A model generated the notes under the pieces. That model did no database searches, had not been told where the DNA came from, and saw only the letters and a program-made list of their open reading frames with translations. A DNA stretch of 64,000 nt from Curvularia sp. ZM96. Taxonomy: Eukaryota; Ascomycota; Dothideomycetes; Pleosporales; Pleosporaceae. The stretch lies in the NCBI GenBank assembly GCA_022457065.1, contig JAJGBQ010000004.1, positions 4,340,001 through 4,404,000 on the forward strand. The letters are read 5' to 3'. Of the stretch, positions 41,785-52,624 are shown in pieces. A program made the translations under genes and the position numbers. Positions within the stretch are counted from its first letter, which is position 1, and each line of letters begins with the position of its first letter.

Positions 41785-44550
41785 ATGCCACCGCCGCGCC
41801 TCTCTCGACACCTGCGGCCATGTCACCTCACAGTGACCGCGAAGCAGGTCCGCTGCGTCCACACCACGGGCCGCGCCAAACTCTCGACCACCGGCTATGA
41901 CACCACCCCGCAGACACCTAGTGCCAAAGGCAGTAATGGGGAAGGCAGCGCTTTGTCTGACCCTACCGACTCCAAGAACGATACCCCGGCGAAAGAGAAA
42001 CCATGGTGGAAGAAGGCATTGGCCCATATTGCTCCATTTAGCAAATATGGCGAGCAATTCGAATCCATCGAATCTAAGTTGGGACAGTCACCACCTCATA
42101 TCGAGCAGCCAGAGCGTCCTGCAATCAACTTACAGGAAACCGAAGAAAAGCCTGGGCGGGAGGAACGAGGTTTCACACAACTAGCCGTTAGTTCGACAGC
42201 ACGTCAGCAAGGTATGGAAGCTCAATCAGGGCAGATGAGGTTTGCAGATTGCAGGAAAGACGATTTCGCATCCGCTCAACAGGTCGATATGGCAGCCATG
42301 CAGCAGCAGATTCACCGATTGACTGAACAGATTAGGGCTCTAGAGGCCCGCCTTGAAACAGGCTCTCCGACAGGACAGTCGTCTACATCTGCTGGAGTTT
42401 TACGCACTTTGGCCATACGACCCGAAGCAACGCAGTTCAAGATGGATAACCAGGATCTGGCATACCCGACACAGACCCTATCACACGTCGTCCTATCTAC
42501 CAGAATGTACTCGGCCAAAGGGCGTCTAATACAACAAAGGGCTGGCTCTATCTATGCAGGCTCAGTCGCCTGCTATGCAAAATTAGTTGCCCAATTGACC
42601 AGGCTCCGCCCCCATCTAGTTGCACCTGCAGTCCCCACTATACTACGCCATTTCCGTTCGATACGCGGGGTTGCCATGTTGGATGACGACAGCAACATTA
42701 TCCAAATCTTTTGGAAGTACCAGCTAACGATCGATCGACTTGAATCCATCTTGCGCAAGTCTTCGATACCGGCTCCGAGCCTTAGCGATCCTATGGTGGC
42801 TGATGAGGTGGCCAAATTCTCCAAGGCATTGTGCTATGACAATCTCATATCCCATACCCTGGACGCTTGCCGGAAACGTTATTCTCGAGCATTTCTCAAA
42901 CTCCAAGAACTTGTTAAAGAACTAGGCAGGCTTCAGTCTCCCATGGTAGCACCGATTGTGAGCCGAGCTCGCGGGCAACTTCTGAAAATAAGCGCCGACG
43001 TATACGAAGGAGGAGACAGGCTTTTGATTGATTTGATGGAGGCTCACTGCAACATAAAGGCTGTACTGTGGCAAAGGGATATGTTGGCTCCGGCCCAACC
43101 CTTAGTTCTGATTCCGAAGTCCGCGGATACTCGTGAAAAGGACATGCAGAACAACATTGCCGAGAATGAAGACGATGGACAGAGACTCATGCGTCAAATT
43201 CAGACACAATGGCAGCCAATGAAATCGTCTACAGATTTGAGGACGAACAGCAAGGACCATGGCTTGGAGACATCTGCGCCTGAGCAACGCCCCAATATCA
43301 AAGACAGCATGCCATCTAACCGTCTATCCAATGCAGAAGCTCCCACTGCTGCTCAGACCACCAAACCATCCACGCCACCACTGCGCACCGACGAAGTCAG
43401 TGAGCAATCGCTGCTGGAGGAACTCTTCCCAGAAACCAACCGCATCCCGCAGCCTCAGCCCACGAAGAAGAACAGAGATCAATATCCCAGACTTGAGTTA
43501 CCAAAGTCAAGAATTCGCCCAGTTTTGTCGAAGCAGCCTCGAACGCTCGCACAGCAGGCAGCTGAAAACATTCAACAACATGGAGAACAAATTTCCGTGC
43601 TCCAGCTGAGTAATTGCAGCACTGGCTTAACAGAAGCCGACTTCCGTCGCATCATCCCTAAAGGCAAACACTTGGAGGGATGGCGGCGAGACAGCGACTT
43701 CTACAAGGTTATCCCCGGTCGAGACCCTCTGAGTCTGGAACGTTTGCCATTCTACTACCTGCTTTTCAAGAACACAGAAGCGGCTCTCTCATACCAAAAG
43801 AATGCATCACGGCTACACAAGCTCAGTGCTCGCTACCAACCTTCGAGCATCTTGTCGGCTATTCCACCACCCAAGGGGTTCCTCGAAGACGGCGAAGATA
43901 TCGCTGCGGCTGTGGCTTCGTACAATCTCTTACCCAAGAACCATAGCTTGAGTCTGAACGTGGTCATGCAGCCATACAACCCAGCTCTACGCCAGTTGAT
44001 TGAACGAGGCGGGTATCAGGTCGTTGCCACTTCTGCTGAGGACAAGAGAAAGAAGATTTGTAGAGTGCTCCTGCATATCGAAGGTTGGGAGCCCTCGCCC
44101 TCTGATCTTTTTGCAGCCATTACGCGCGACGCCTACCGGCAGGGAATGCTGCATCCGCTCCGCAACGAATCGCAGTCGTCGATCCACCGACTGCGTGACC
44201 TGATCAACCTCAAAATTTCCAGCAAGGCTGTTTCGTCGAGTCGGCCTCGCTCCTACGGGACATTTGATCACTCTGCCAAATCCGCTTTGGCTTCGGAACT
44301 GACGTACGACGATCCCGAGATCCAGAGCATGATGGGCAGCGTCGAGGAGGATCGGTCCCAGGCGCAGATGAATCAAGAGGTCATGAACCGCGTGTACAAC
44401 CGGTGGATACTGGACTTTGAGGATGTGAATACTGCGCGGAGGTGGAGTCTGAGGTGGCATCGCAGACCGCTTCCCCGCACGGCCAGTGAAGAGTCGACAT
44501 GGAAGGATGACGAGGAAGCGAGGATTTGCAATACCGAGGTTCTGTGGTGA
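41785..44550 (+). CDS. Large fungal protein with mitochondrial presequence, unknown
   Basis: Single exon, 921 aa. The N-terminus MPPPRLSRHLRPCHLTVTAK then VRCVHTTGRAK is Arg/Ser/Thr-rich and lacks acidic residues, a good mitochondrial targeting signal. Residues about 50-200 are disordered; a coiled coil (VDMAAMQQQIHRLTEQIRALEARL) follows. Residues about 220-450 are helical (SVACYAKLVAQLTRLRPHL; ALCYDNLISHTLDACRKRYS; LLKISADVYEGGDRLLIDLME). After a low-complexity linker, the C-terminal 320 residues are ordered: SVLQLSNCSTGLTEADFRRI and LPFYYLLFKNTEAALSYQKN look like the two outer strands and helix of an RRM-type fold, and a second similar alternation ends with RVYNRWILDFEDVNTARRWS. An RNA-related role in mitochondria is a guess only. 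The first ATG is at 41785; the TTG-initiated extension is leader. Confidence 0.8.
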   Translation: MPPPRLSRHLRPCHLTVTAKQVRCVHTTGRAKLSTTGYDTTPQTPSAKGSNGEGSALSDPTDSKNDTPAKEKPWWKKALAHIAPFSKYGEQFESIESKLGQSPPHIEQPERPAINLQETEEKPGREERGFTQLAVSSTARQQGMEAQSGQMRFADCRKDDFASAQQVDMAAMQQQIHRLTEQIRALEARLETGSPTGQSSTSAGVLRTLAIRPEATQFKMDNQDLAYPTQTLSHVVLSTRMYSAKGRLIQQRAGSIYAGSVACYAKLVAQLTRLRPHLVAPAVPTILRHFRSIRGVAMLDDDSNIIQIFWKYQLTIDRLESILRKSSIPAPSLSDPMVADEVAKFSKALCYDNLISHTLDACRKRYSRAFLKLQELVKELGRLQSPMVAPIVSRARGQLLKISADVYEGGDRLLIDLMEAHCNIKAVLWQRDMLAPAQPLVLIPKSADTREKDMQNNIAENEDDGQRLMRQIQTQWQPMKSSTDLRTNSKDHGLETSAPEQRPNIKDSMPSNRLSNAEAPTAAQTTKPSTPPLRTDEVSEQSLLEELFPETNRIPQPQPTKKNRDQYPRLELPKSRIRPVLSKQPRTLAQQAAENIQQHGEQISVLQLSNCSTGLTEADFRRIIPKGKHLEGWRRDSDFYKVIPGRDPLSLERLPFYYLLFKNTEAALSYQKNASRLHKLSARYQPSSILSAIPPPKGFLEDGEDIAAAVASYNLLPKNHSLSLNVVMQPYNPALRQLIERGGYQVVATSAEDKRKKICRVLLHIEGWEPSPSDLFAAITRDAYRQGMLHPLRNESQSSIHRLRDLINLKISSKAVSSSRPRSYGTFDHSAKSALASELTYDDPEIQSMMGSVEEDRSQAQMNQEVMNRVYNRWILDFEDVNTARRWSLRWHRRPLPRTASEESTWKDDEEARICNTEVLW

Positions 44551-44755
44551 AGCAAAGACGAAGACATAGAAATGTATTTGTACCATGTACTATGTACCCT
44601 GTATATTGAATGAACGCTGACAACAACAAAAAAACGCTTATCGTGAAATTCGTCTCTCTCTATATCTGTCGTAGTGGTGGCTGTGACGCCGGGTATCATG
44701 ATTCTACACAACGTGGACACTTGTTCTTGTTGTTCTCTTTTCCCACACTGATGTT

Positions 44756-45574
44756 TTAGACGCCTGCATTAGGTGCATTGTTCCCCGCCATGGTCAAAAA
44801 CGCCGGACTCCAATACTCGTTCTCGCCCGCCTGTGTATCCACCCACACCAGACTATCCGCCATCAAGTCATCAATGACAGCATGAGCTCGCGGGCGCTCC
44901 CAGTTCAAATTCACCTGCAGCATAGACAACGTGACATAGCCTAGTAACTGTATAGCCTCGAGGACGGTACTCTGGTCGACGTTGAGTTCCTTGGGGACGC
45001 TGCGAATCAGACTACGATGGCCGATTTTGAGGATAGAAAAGCATGAGCCTAGGGGTGCGAGGGCCTCGACAGCGCGCTTGATGTCGTCGTCGGAGACGGA
45101 GACGCTGCCGCCTATGCGCGAGGACTTGGAGAGGCGGGCTTGCAGGTCGGAGAAGGAGATGAGGCCGCCGTTTTCGGCCCGGGTGGCGCGGCACTCTTCG
45201 ACAATTTGGACGCCGAGGTTGAAGTAGAAGTCGTTGAGGTTGCTGCCGAGGAGTTGGGTCCAGATGCTTTCGCCGTTGGTAGAAGTGGTGGTCGAAGACG
45301 AAGAGGATGTATCTTTGTGGTAGGAAGAGGCGAGGAAATCGATGTTGAGGGCTGAGCACATGCGGGCGAACTCTGCGCGGAAAGCGGGATTTGCGCGAAT
45401 GTCTTTAGAGTGGGTGATGGCGAAGTTGTGCAGCAGCGACTGGAAGACGGAGAGCTGGGTGGAGAGCGAGTCGGCGTTGCGGGTGCGCAGCGTGGCGCCG
45501 TGGGAGGTGTAGTGGTGGTTCTGCAGGCCGCGCGAGGAGAGGGACGAGAGGCCTGGGGTGCGTCGTCGGTCCAT
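44756..45574 (-). CDS. SNF8: SNF8/Vps22, ESCRT-II subunit
   Basis: Core subunit of ESCRT-II (Vps22-Vps25-Vps36), which sorts ubiquitinated cargo into multivesicular endosomes. Single exon, 272 aa. The EAP30 family start is present as MDRRRTPGLSSLSSRGLQ, then TLRTRNADSLSTQLSVFQSLLHNFA with IRANPAFRAEFARMC. FNLGVQIVEECRATRAENGGLI is the most diagnostic block, followed by the two winged-helix domains with VSVSDDDIKRAVEALAPLG and LIRSVPKELNVDQSTVLE. A Ser/Thr-rich insertion (DTSSSSSTTTSTNGE) sits between IDFLASSYHK and WTQLLGSNL and makes the protein slightly longer than its yeast counterpart. Start is the ATG at 45574; upstream the frame extends only from GTG. Confidence 0.93.
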   Translation of the reverse strand: MDRRRTPGLSSLSSRGLQNHHYTSHGATLRTRNADSLSTQLSVFQSLLHNFAITHSKDIRANPAFRAEFARMCSALNIDFLASSYHKDTSSSSSTTTSTNGESIWTQLLGSNLNDFYFNLGVQIVEECRATRAENGGLISFSDLQARLSKSSRIGGSVSVSDDDIKRAVEALAPLGSCFSILKIGHRSLIRSVPKELNVDQSTVLEAIQLLGYVTLSMLQVNLNWERPRAHAVIDDLMADSLVWVDTQAGENEYWSPAFLTMAGNNAPNAGV

Positions 45575-46362
45575 GGTGGGTGGTACCACGCTCTGTCGTA
45601 CTTTGTGTGTATGTGTACGTATCCGTGTGAGGGTGCAGATGAATAGCGGGGCCTAGAATGACATCAAAGCGCAGGTCTGTGGAATGGCCGGGCCCTGTGA
45701 TCGCCAAGTGGAACAGCCGACGGGGTAGAAACGGTAGCTCTCAACGGTAAACGAACATGCGTGTTGTCGTGCTGGTGTCGTTGCTCAACGTCTCGTATCG
45801 AAGCTCGGGCGGGGCAGAAGCTACAGCAAATATCGATCGACACTGCGCATGCCGGACCAGGCGTGCAGCTGGCGTGCGTCGCGTGGCCAGGCTTCGGCAC
45901 AGCGAGATGAAGTGTCGACGACACGACCAAGACGGTGAGCGAGATTGGGATGCAGTTATCCGATCCGGAAGCAGAGCAGACGTTATAAGGTTTGCATGAC
46001 GTATGGTGTATGGTGTCGGTCAGACATCGGTCGCATCAAGTCCAGAACTGTTGGAGCGCTACTCGCTGTGTGTGCGTCTAGGCACGACTCCAGAGGTGCT
46101 GCAGGCAGCGGCCTTGATCTTCGTCGTCTCCTGCGTGCGTTGCGTTTCTCTTTTGTCTTCATGACGCCCATGTGCAAAGAATTGACTCGACTGGACCCTG
46201 GCTTAGGCGCTGCTATCACGTGTTTTTCACTATTTTCTGCCTGCCAGACCCTGCCTAGATCACATGATTACCCATTTCTCCCCGGCTCACGTAGAGCTCT
46301 GCGACCAGCCCATCCTCAAGATCCTACGCCACTCGTGGTTTGATGAGCTCTTCCGCCCCAGC
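45575..46362. other. Divergent intergenic region, SNF8 to AAR2
   Basis: Promoter DNA for both genes. An ATG at 46264, in frame with AAR2, would add 33 residues; see that entry. No other frame supported. Confidence 0.4.
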
Positions 46363-47679
46363 ATGGGCCCCTCGACTATCAACAACTGCATCCTTTTGTT
46401 GGACCTTCCGCCAAAAGCCTTGGCTGGAATCGACCTGTTATCCTTTACATCATCACCGCGCTTCCGGGGCATCAAAAATGTCCCACCCGGCCTGCACTTT
46501 GTCTTTGTTGCAACGGACCGCGCCATGTCGGTAAGGCATGGCGCATGGCTCTACGTAACGCCTGGTGTCGGCTCCCCGCAGGTCTTTGTCAAGAAATGGG
46601 ACGAAAGCACCGAGGATCTGGTAGCAGAAACATCACAGACCGAGGTTCTCAAGCACAAGGCCAACCTCGGAAGCATATGGAAAGACGGTCTTACGCCATA
46701 TCGGCAAACTGTGCAGGAGGGCGATTCGGGGGCGGAAGAGGACTGGAACGAAGAGTCGACAGACTGGAGTAAGCTTACCACGCACATTACGCCCACGATT
46801 CTGTCAAGGATATGTGGATTGAATCCCGACCACTGGAACTTGACGTCAGCTTCATCCGCGTCACAGGACCTGGATGAGATTCCGGGTCTGGAAACGAGTA
46901 ACAGCATGCTGCGTCCGGAGAAAGAGTTAAGATTTCTACCCATCGACCTGAAAAAGACATGGAGAGAGGGTGCGACTGGCCGGGAACGGACAGAAGCCGC
47001 ACAGGACCGATCGTGGTTTCTGGGCGACCTCATTGGCAAGCACTGTCAGGCAGGAGATGAACGCGGCCGAGAGAATGAGGTCCTGGGCGAGCTGCAGTTT
47101 GCCTTTCTCATGGTCCTAACGCTCAACAACAATTCCTGTCTCGAGCAATGGAAACGACTGCTGCGATTGCTACTTACCTGCCGACGCGCAGCCAAGGAGC
47201 GCAGCCACCTTTTCCTAGACCTGCTCAAGTGTCTGCGCCTCCAGCTTAGCCATTGTGCAGACATAGAAGGCGATTTGTTCGACATGAACGACGCTGGCGG
47301 AGGGTTCTTGCGACCACTCCTGGGCCAGTTCCGGAAAGCGCTTGACGACTTTGACGGCAAGTGGAAAGCCGACCTGGTCGACGAGCTGGAGGAGTTGCAG
47401 GAATACATGGAGAAGCAGTTTGGATGGCCGCCGGAAGGGTCATATCTTAAGCGCGGCATGATGGAGTTGGAGGACGGCGAGCGCGTGGAATTGGAAGTCA
47501 AGGGCGCGGATGCAGACGACGAGCTTGGCGACTATGCGCCTACTATTGTTGATCTGACACCCGAGCAGCAGAAGCTACTGCACGGGAGTGATTTTGGCCC
47601 CATCCAGCATGCCAAGGGCGATGTGGAGGAAGAGTCAGAAGACGACGCTGATCTGGACGACATGGATACGCGATACTGA
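46363..47679 (+). CDS. AAR2: AAR2, U5 snRNP assembly factor
   Basis: Assembly chaperone of the U5 snRNP: AAR2 binds Prp8 in the cytoplasm and keeps Brr2 off until the particle is imported. Single exon; 438 aa from 46363, or 471 aa from an in-frame ATG at 46264. The shorter start is preferred because the family begins just before the hydrophobic strand (CILLLDLPPKALAGIDLLSF) and the ATG has A at -3 and G at +4. Diagnostic blocks: SPRFRGIKNVPPGLHFVFVA, HGAWLYVTPG, KKTWREGATGRERTEAAQDRSW, ELQFAFLMVLTLNNNSCLEQWKRLL and QLSHCADIEGDLFDMND. The C-terminal 60 residues are acidic. A PTIVDLTPEQ segment near the end is a family feature. Regulation is not visible. Confidence 0.92.
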   Translation: MGPSTINNCILLLDLPPKALAGIDLLSFTSSPRFRGIKNVPPGLHFVFVATDRAMSVRHGAWLYVTPGVGSPQVFVKKWDESTEDLVAETSQTEVLKHKANLGSIWKDGLTPYRQTVQEGDSGAEEDWNEESTDWSKLTTHITPTILSRICGLNPDHWNLTSASSASQDLDEIPGLETSNSMLRPEKELRFLPIDLKKTWREGATGRERTEAAQDRSWFLGDLIGKHCQAGDERGRENEVLGELQFAFLMVLTLNNNSCLEQWKRLLRLLLTCRRAAKERSHLFLDLLKCLRLQLSHCADIEGDLFDMNDAGGGFLRPLLGQFRKALDDFDGKWKADLVDELEELQEYMEKQFGWPPEGSYLKRGMMELEDGERVELEVKGADADDELGDYAPTIVDLTPEQQKLLHGSDFGPIQHAKGDVEEESEDDADLDDMDTRY

Positions 47680-48530
47680 TAGTTGGGGCGGGACAGAATC
47701 AGCCTGCCAGCTCACCGGTTTCATCTCCACCTTGTCGCCTGTGGTTGCGCTTGGGCGGGCGCTAAGGAGCGGTCGAGGATACAAATAGACGCCTACAGGA
47801 ACAGACCCACGGTTGACACCTGGTCAAGTCCGCCCTGCACTAGCATCAAGTAGGTATCCAGGCGCAGATCGCGTGAATGGCACAGCCCTGCGATCTAGTG
47901 TCGGATGCCATCATCGTTGGAGTGGGTGTTGGGGCAAATATGACAAGATACCAAGAGAATGAGAGGCCCTGAGTGCCGTTAGCCGAGTTTGGATCTGCCT
48001 CAACGTCGACAGTGAACGAGTTGATGTTCGGTTTTCGCCCCCACCCCTATAGCCGGTGCTAACATCAGCCCATGTTTGGAAATTGCGGCAACAGCCTTGG
48101 CCTCGCTCGCTATACCCTGCTGCGCGCTATACTACACGCCCCTTCTTGAGCAAAACTTCAGCCACGAAATCATTAGAGGCGCCGACCCTGCAGGCAACAC
48201 GGGATACTTGTATCCATGTTTTGGAGAAATTCGCCCATTGGCTGGCTGGGTGTGGTGCGCAAGGCATCTGCGCGAAATGAGCGAATGAAGAGCGAGGCAC
48301 GAGTCGAGGCTGTGCTAATGAAGACGCGACTTTAGGCCCCCTCCTGTTAAACCGTGGGCCCTAAGCGATGGCAGTGCGCCTGAAGGTGTTTTATAACATG
48401 CGGGTTGCCCTCGTTGCATCTTGAAGTGCTCTACACTACTGCTGTCACTTGTCCTGTCGCGAAACTTTACCGTTAACCCCAAACTACGTGTTCTTCGCAC
48501 TACGCGTCCTATCAGCATCAAACCAGCACA
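47680..48530. other. Intergenic region, AAR2 to the LITAF gene
   Basis: GC-rich. A frame near 48076-48288 (TTG start) has a signal-peptide-like stretch and four Cys but lacks an ATG or splice partner. No other support. Confidence 0.35.
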
Positions 48531-49111
48531 ATGGAGAAGCAAGGTGGTAAGTAGCCATGTCCTTTGCGTACTTGAACGCGCTGTAGCAATCCGGCCACAG
48601 CATAGTGCAGTACAACAACGTCTATACAGCAGCTAACGGTCATGCAGTTCCCATGCAGGCCTATCCCCAATCGCCAGAAGCCACCGGTCACCCTCAACCG
48701 CCCATGTACGCTGCCGACGGCCAACCGCAGCAGCAGTACATGCAGCCACAGCCACAGCCCCAAGCCACACATATACAGCCCGACCACCAAGCCGCGGGCG
48801 CCCCAGGCATGCCGCCACAGCAGATGGCCGGCCAGCAGTTCCAGAACGCAACGCCCATTGCCAACCTCCAGCGGGGCCCCGCGCCCGCCGACTGCCCCGC
48901 GTGCGGCCAGCGCTCCCTTACCAACACGTCGTTTGTAACTGGCAACACAACACACGCCTGGGCGTTTGGCTTGTGCTGCTTTGCCTGTCTCGGCTGCATC
49001 CCGTACCTCATGAGCTCGATGAAGGATGTGCAGCATAAGTGTGGTCGCTGTGGCGTCTTGCTCGCGACGTGGCACCGCAGTGGCAGCACCGAGGTGCATA
49101 TTCATACTTGA
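48531..49111 (+). CDS. LITAF-domain zinc protein, endosomal membrane-associated
   Basis: Exons 48531-48546 (16 nt: five codons and one base) and 48606-49111, separated by a 59-nt intron with GTAAGT donor and CATAG acceptor, give 173 aa. Residues 1-95 are Pro/Gln-rich with repeated QPQ and PPQ, low complexity, with a PPxY-like potential (PPMYAA). Residues about 100-173 form a LITAF domain: CPACGQ, then a hydrophobic stretch (HAWAFGLCCFACLGCIPYL) that dips into the membrane, then HKCGRCGVLLATWH. The two CxxCG knuckles bind one zinc. Relatives sit on late endosomes and lysosomes and bind ESCRT components. The intron join restores a start codon; the second exon has no ATG before the repeat region that would keep the N-terminus, but a shorter start cannot be excluded. 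Confidence 0.87.
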
Positions 49112-50215
49112 GAGGTTGTTTGTGTCTGAAAAAACTGGGGAGGGGGAGAGAAGGGAGAGAGGATGATACCCATTGAATACGTTTTTTTCTTTTTCTTCTG
49201 AACCAGGCGTTTGGCCTTGTTATATTTTAGTGTGAGATGCAATAGACTTGAGTTGGTGAATCATTGTGATTAATTGAGAAACCCTGTTTTGATATTACAA
49301 TATCCCATTGTCTTGGTTGAATACGGTAAAAATCCAAGTTCTCTCAGCAGCCTATACGATTTCTGTTCGTACCCGTCTCTCCCACAGCCAGTGAGACCTG
49401 AAGATCGATATGAGCTCACTGACGCTGTTAACACAGTGAATAATAAATAACCTTGACAACTACAGCTATTTTCTAAGTAGAGTTGTAGGTACACTAAAAC
49501 ATGGTAAACAACAAGCAACTGTTATAACTACAACTACTTTTGAGACTGTGGACGGCTGCCATTTTCCGCCTTCTGACAACACCATCTATTCCTGCTTTTC
49601 TTTTTCCACCGTTGTCGGCCTTTTGCGTTTTCGAAATCCCATGTTGGCATGCGTGATGCGCAGCACCTGACGTCACAAGCTCCTCACAGCACCACAATTT
49701 GAAACTTGAGTGGCTAAACGGCACACGAGAGCCACAGATGCCATCATCGCACGCCGCGCCCAGCCACACAGAAGCCACACGGCAAAGCCAAGCTTCATCC
49801 TCCACAACCAAGCTTTTGCCAACTTTGCATGCTCCCTGCTCAAACTGCCCGCTGAGGAGATGATCGACTCCCACCCACTCAATGTGCCTGCTGCTGAACC
49901 GCCGAAACAGCAAAATCTTTGTGCAAAGCAGGTTTTCGGCTTGGACCCGACATGATGGGATTGTCTGTGCGACAGGGATGATGACGAATGACGATTTCCC
50001 ATGGCAGACCTTCCAACGTCAAACGGTGAGGGGGTTTGCTCGAGTATAAGGGACACACCACCGCGTGTTGGGCATGCTCTTGTCCAGCAACACTCTCTCA
50101 ATCCTCTTTTCCCTCCGCTCTACTCGCTGGCTCCTGCGAGCTGTCTGGGTGCCGATACGTCATTCACCATTCGGTATACCTGCCTCACCTGACAACCAGA
50201 ACCAACACCATCACC
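49112..50215. other. Intergenic region, LITAF gene to PAP2 gene
   Basis: AT-rich 3' flank of the LITAF gene, then GC-richer promoter DNA. Frames at 49494-49913, 49673-50101 and 49710-49955 have no motif. Confidence 0.4.
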
Positions 50216-51471
50216 ATGGGCCTCTTCAACAAGCGCAACACAACGCCCGTGGCGGCAGACACTGCTGCCGCAACCGGCACCCACAGGGAAAAGCGGCCAA
50301 GGCGTCACTCCACATCTCACCCGTCCTCATACAACACCAGGCCCAGCTTTGGACAATGGATCAAGGCGACTTGGCTCGACATTGTCACCATGGCCGCTAT
50401 GGGCGCCGTCGGTCTCGGTGTATACATGGCTGACCCAGCTCCCAGCCGCAGCTTTCCTGTCATCTTCCAGGATGGCGAGATTGTCTATCCCGAGTTCGCC
50501 TATCCCCTACGCAATGAAATTGTCCCCATCTGGGCTGCCGCTCTCATGGCCTTTTTCATTCCTTTTGCCGTCTTCTTGATTGTTCAGATCCGTGCCCGCA
50601 GCTTCTGGGACATAAACAACGCCACCATCGGTCTGCTCTATTCTCTCATCAGCGCAGCAGTATTCCAAGTCTTCATCAAGTGGCTCATCGGTGGACTCCG
50701 CCCTCACTTCCTCGCTGTTTGCAAGCCCGTCATCCCCGCCAATATTCTCGCCAGTGTCGGCAGTGCAAATGACGGTGTCGAGGCAGGCAGCGCCTATGGC
50801 AACGTTGCCAATGGATACAGACAAATCATGTTTGACAGGAGCATCTGCACTGGCGACCGAAACGAGATCAACGACAGTCTCGAATCTATGCCCTCTGGCC
50901 ACACGACCGCTGCCTTTGCTGGTTTCGTCTTCCTCTACCTATACCTCAACGCAAAGCTCAAGGTCTTCTCAAACTACCATCCCGCAATGTGGAAGCTCAT
51001 TGCCTTGTACGCTCCTATCCTTGGTGCTTGTCTCATTGGCGGTGCCCTCACCATTGACGAATACCACAACTGGGTAAGCTCTATTTCATTCTGCCAGAAA
51101 TATCTAACACTAACAACAAAAAACAGTACGACATACTCGCTGGCGCAGTAATCGGTACCATGATGGCATTCAGCGCCTACCGCATGACCTACGCCTCCGT
51201 CTGGGACTTCCGCTTCAACCACATTCCTCTCCTGCGCCACACTCCCTTCATTTACGGCGCCGGTCCCAGCTCATTTGATGGCTTCCACGATGCTATCTTT
51301 ACGCGCAAGGCTGGCTGGGGTACCCATGAAGGAGGCAGCTGGGGTGGTGCGCCTTTTGATGCTGCTGATGGTCCCAGGGGCTCCATGATGCCACAGGCCG
51401 ACGGCCCTGCTGGTTCCCACGTGTCTAGGAAGCCTGTCGGAACTGGCTCCAGGGGAGAGCATATGGTTTAG
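50216..51471 (+). CDS. PAP2-family lipid phosphatase (diacylglycerol pyrophosphate/phosphatidate phosphatase-like)
   Basis: Multi-pass membrane phosphatase related to yeast Dpp1/Lpp1, which dephosphorylate phosphatidate and related lipids. Exons 50216-51073 and 51127-51471 (53-nt intron) give 400 aa. Six hydrophobic segments can be seen, beginning with IVTMAAMGAVGLGVYM. Motif 1 is K155 to R162-P163 (KWLIGGLRP), motif 2 PSGHTT at 226-231, and motif 3 has the nucleophile-side His284 and Asp288 (YHNWYD). In motif 3 the usual Ser-Arg pair is replaced by Ala277-Leu278. The C-terminal 110 residues include a cytosolic, Gly/Ser-rich tail. Start is ATGGG at 50216, the first codon compatible with the frame after an AC-rich leader; a long GTG-free extension upstream has no support. 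Confidence 0.9.
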
Positions 51472-52223
51472 AGGCTGTAATGGTTCGAGTTCGAGTGGAG
51501 ACTGAAGAGGGAGAGTGATTTTTCAGCGAGTCGGTGGCATATACTGCCGTTGACCTGGTACTGCTATTGTGATTCACTTTACTTTTTAATAATGAGGTAT
51601 ACCTGTGCATAGCTAATATGTATAATTAACGAGAATACTATAATGACGATAACATGAGAATATCCCTTTTGTGTAAACAGATGCATCGATAATGGCTCTT
51701 GAAAGTTTACCCATGTATAGTCACGATAGTCGAAGCTGTAGCAATTCTGCGTGATCGAAGCGTAGATGAGAATAAACTGGAGGATTCAATGATCTATCTG
51801 ACAAGTTCCTAGGCTAGTTTTCGCCGCATACAGAAGCTGCATAACAGCTTATTAGAATCTTAGAAATGTGCCAAGAAGCACTCGGGCCGATGGGTAAGCT
51901 AATAGGCCGGCTGCGACACATGTCTTTTGAATGCCTTTTCTGTACTCCAGACCGGTCTATGTTATTAAACTGTTCTCCACCTCCTCTAGCTTTCTATACG
52001 TAAACTGGGCCTCTTTAGCGTACGCCAAGATGTGCAAAGTTGGCGTTTCCTATTGGTGCGTATAGAAAATCTTCTACCAATTAAGGCTTTGGTGTGGCTG
52101 TGCCAAAGGCCTTGGACAACGCAGCTTGGGCCAATCCCGTCGTATACGAATTCCGGGCGAAAGACACAAACCCCATACTAACCGCATATAGTAGGTCCAC
52201 GCAGCGTGGCTGAGGCCTATTAA

Positions 52224-52550
52224 ATTATACGCTCAACGTTCCGTAGAGTACGGGTATAGCTACCTGAGTATAGCTAGCCAGCCTTGTATCGCGTGGTCCA
52301 GACCGCCTTTGGAAGTCTACCTATCTATTCGTGGTAATGATTATACGCTCAACGTTCATCGATATCTTGGCACCTTGGAGAACTACTGATCTACCACGCA
52401 TTGAGGCCAAAGAGCTGTAAGATTATACGCCTGACATTCAGCAGAGTAGGGATGCAGCCGCTTGAGTAGCCAGCCTACCTTGTATCTCAAGCTCTGCGTG
52501 GTTTATACCGCCTCTTCGGACGAGTCATTCATAGTAACAATCATGAACTA
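52224..52550. repeat. Diverged direct repeat with RIP-like transitions
   Basis: An 18-nt stretch, ATTATACGCTCAACGTTC, is exact at 52224 and 52340, and a related version with changes starts at 52422. Aligning 52224-52290 with 52422-52485, the shared anchors are AGAGTA, GAGTA, GCCAGCC, TTGTATC, GCGTGGT and ACCGCCT in the same order. Most differences in the first 45 positions are C/T or G/A (about 11 of 13). This fits repeat-induced point mutation of an old duplicate or transposon fragment. Confidence 0.6.
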
Positions 52551-52624
52551 GGCGTCTTGGAATCACTAGAGCCTCATGCGCATGACCACAATCAAAAACA
52601 ATATCGTACGAAGGATTATTGAGG

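Noticed and set aside
48076..48288. 70-codon frame with hydrophobic start and several Cys, considered as a secreted peptide
   Set aside because: No ATG initiates it and the Cys pattern has no regular spacing.
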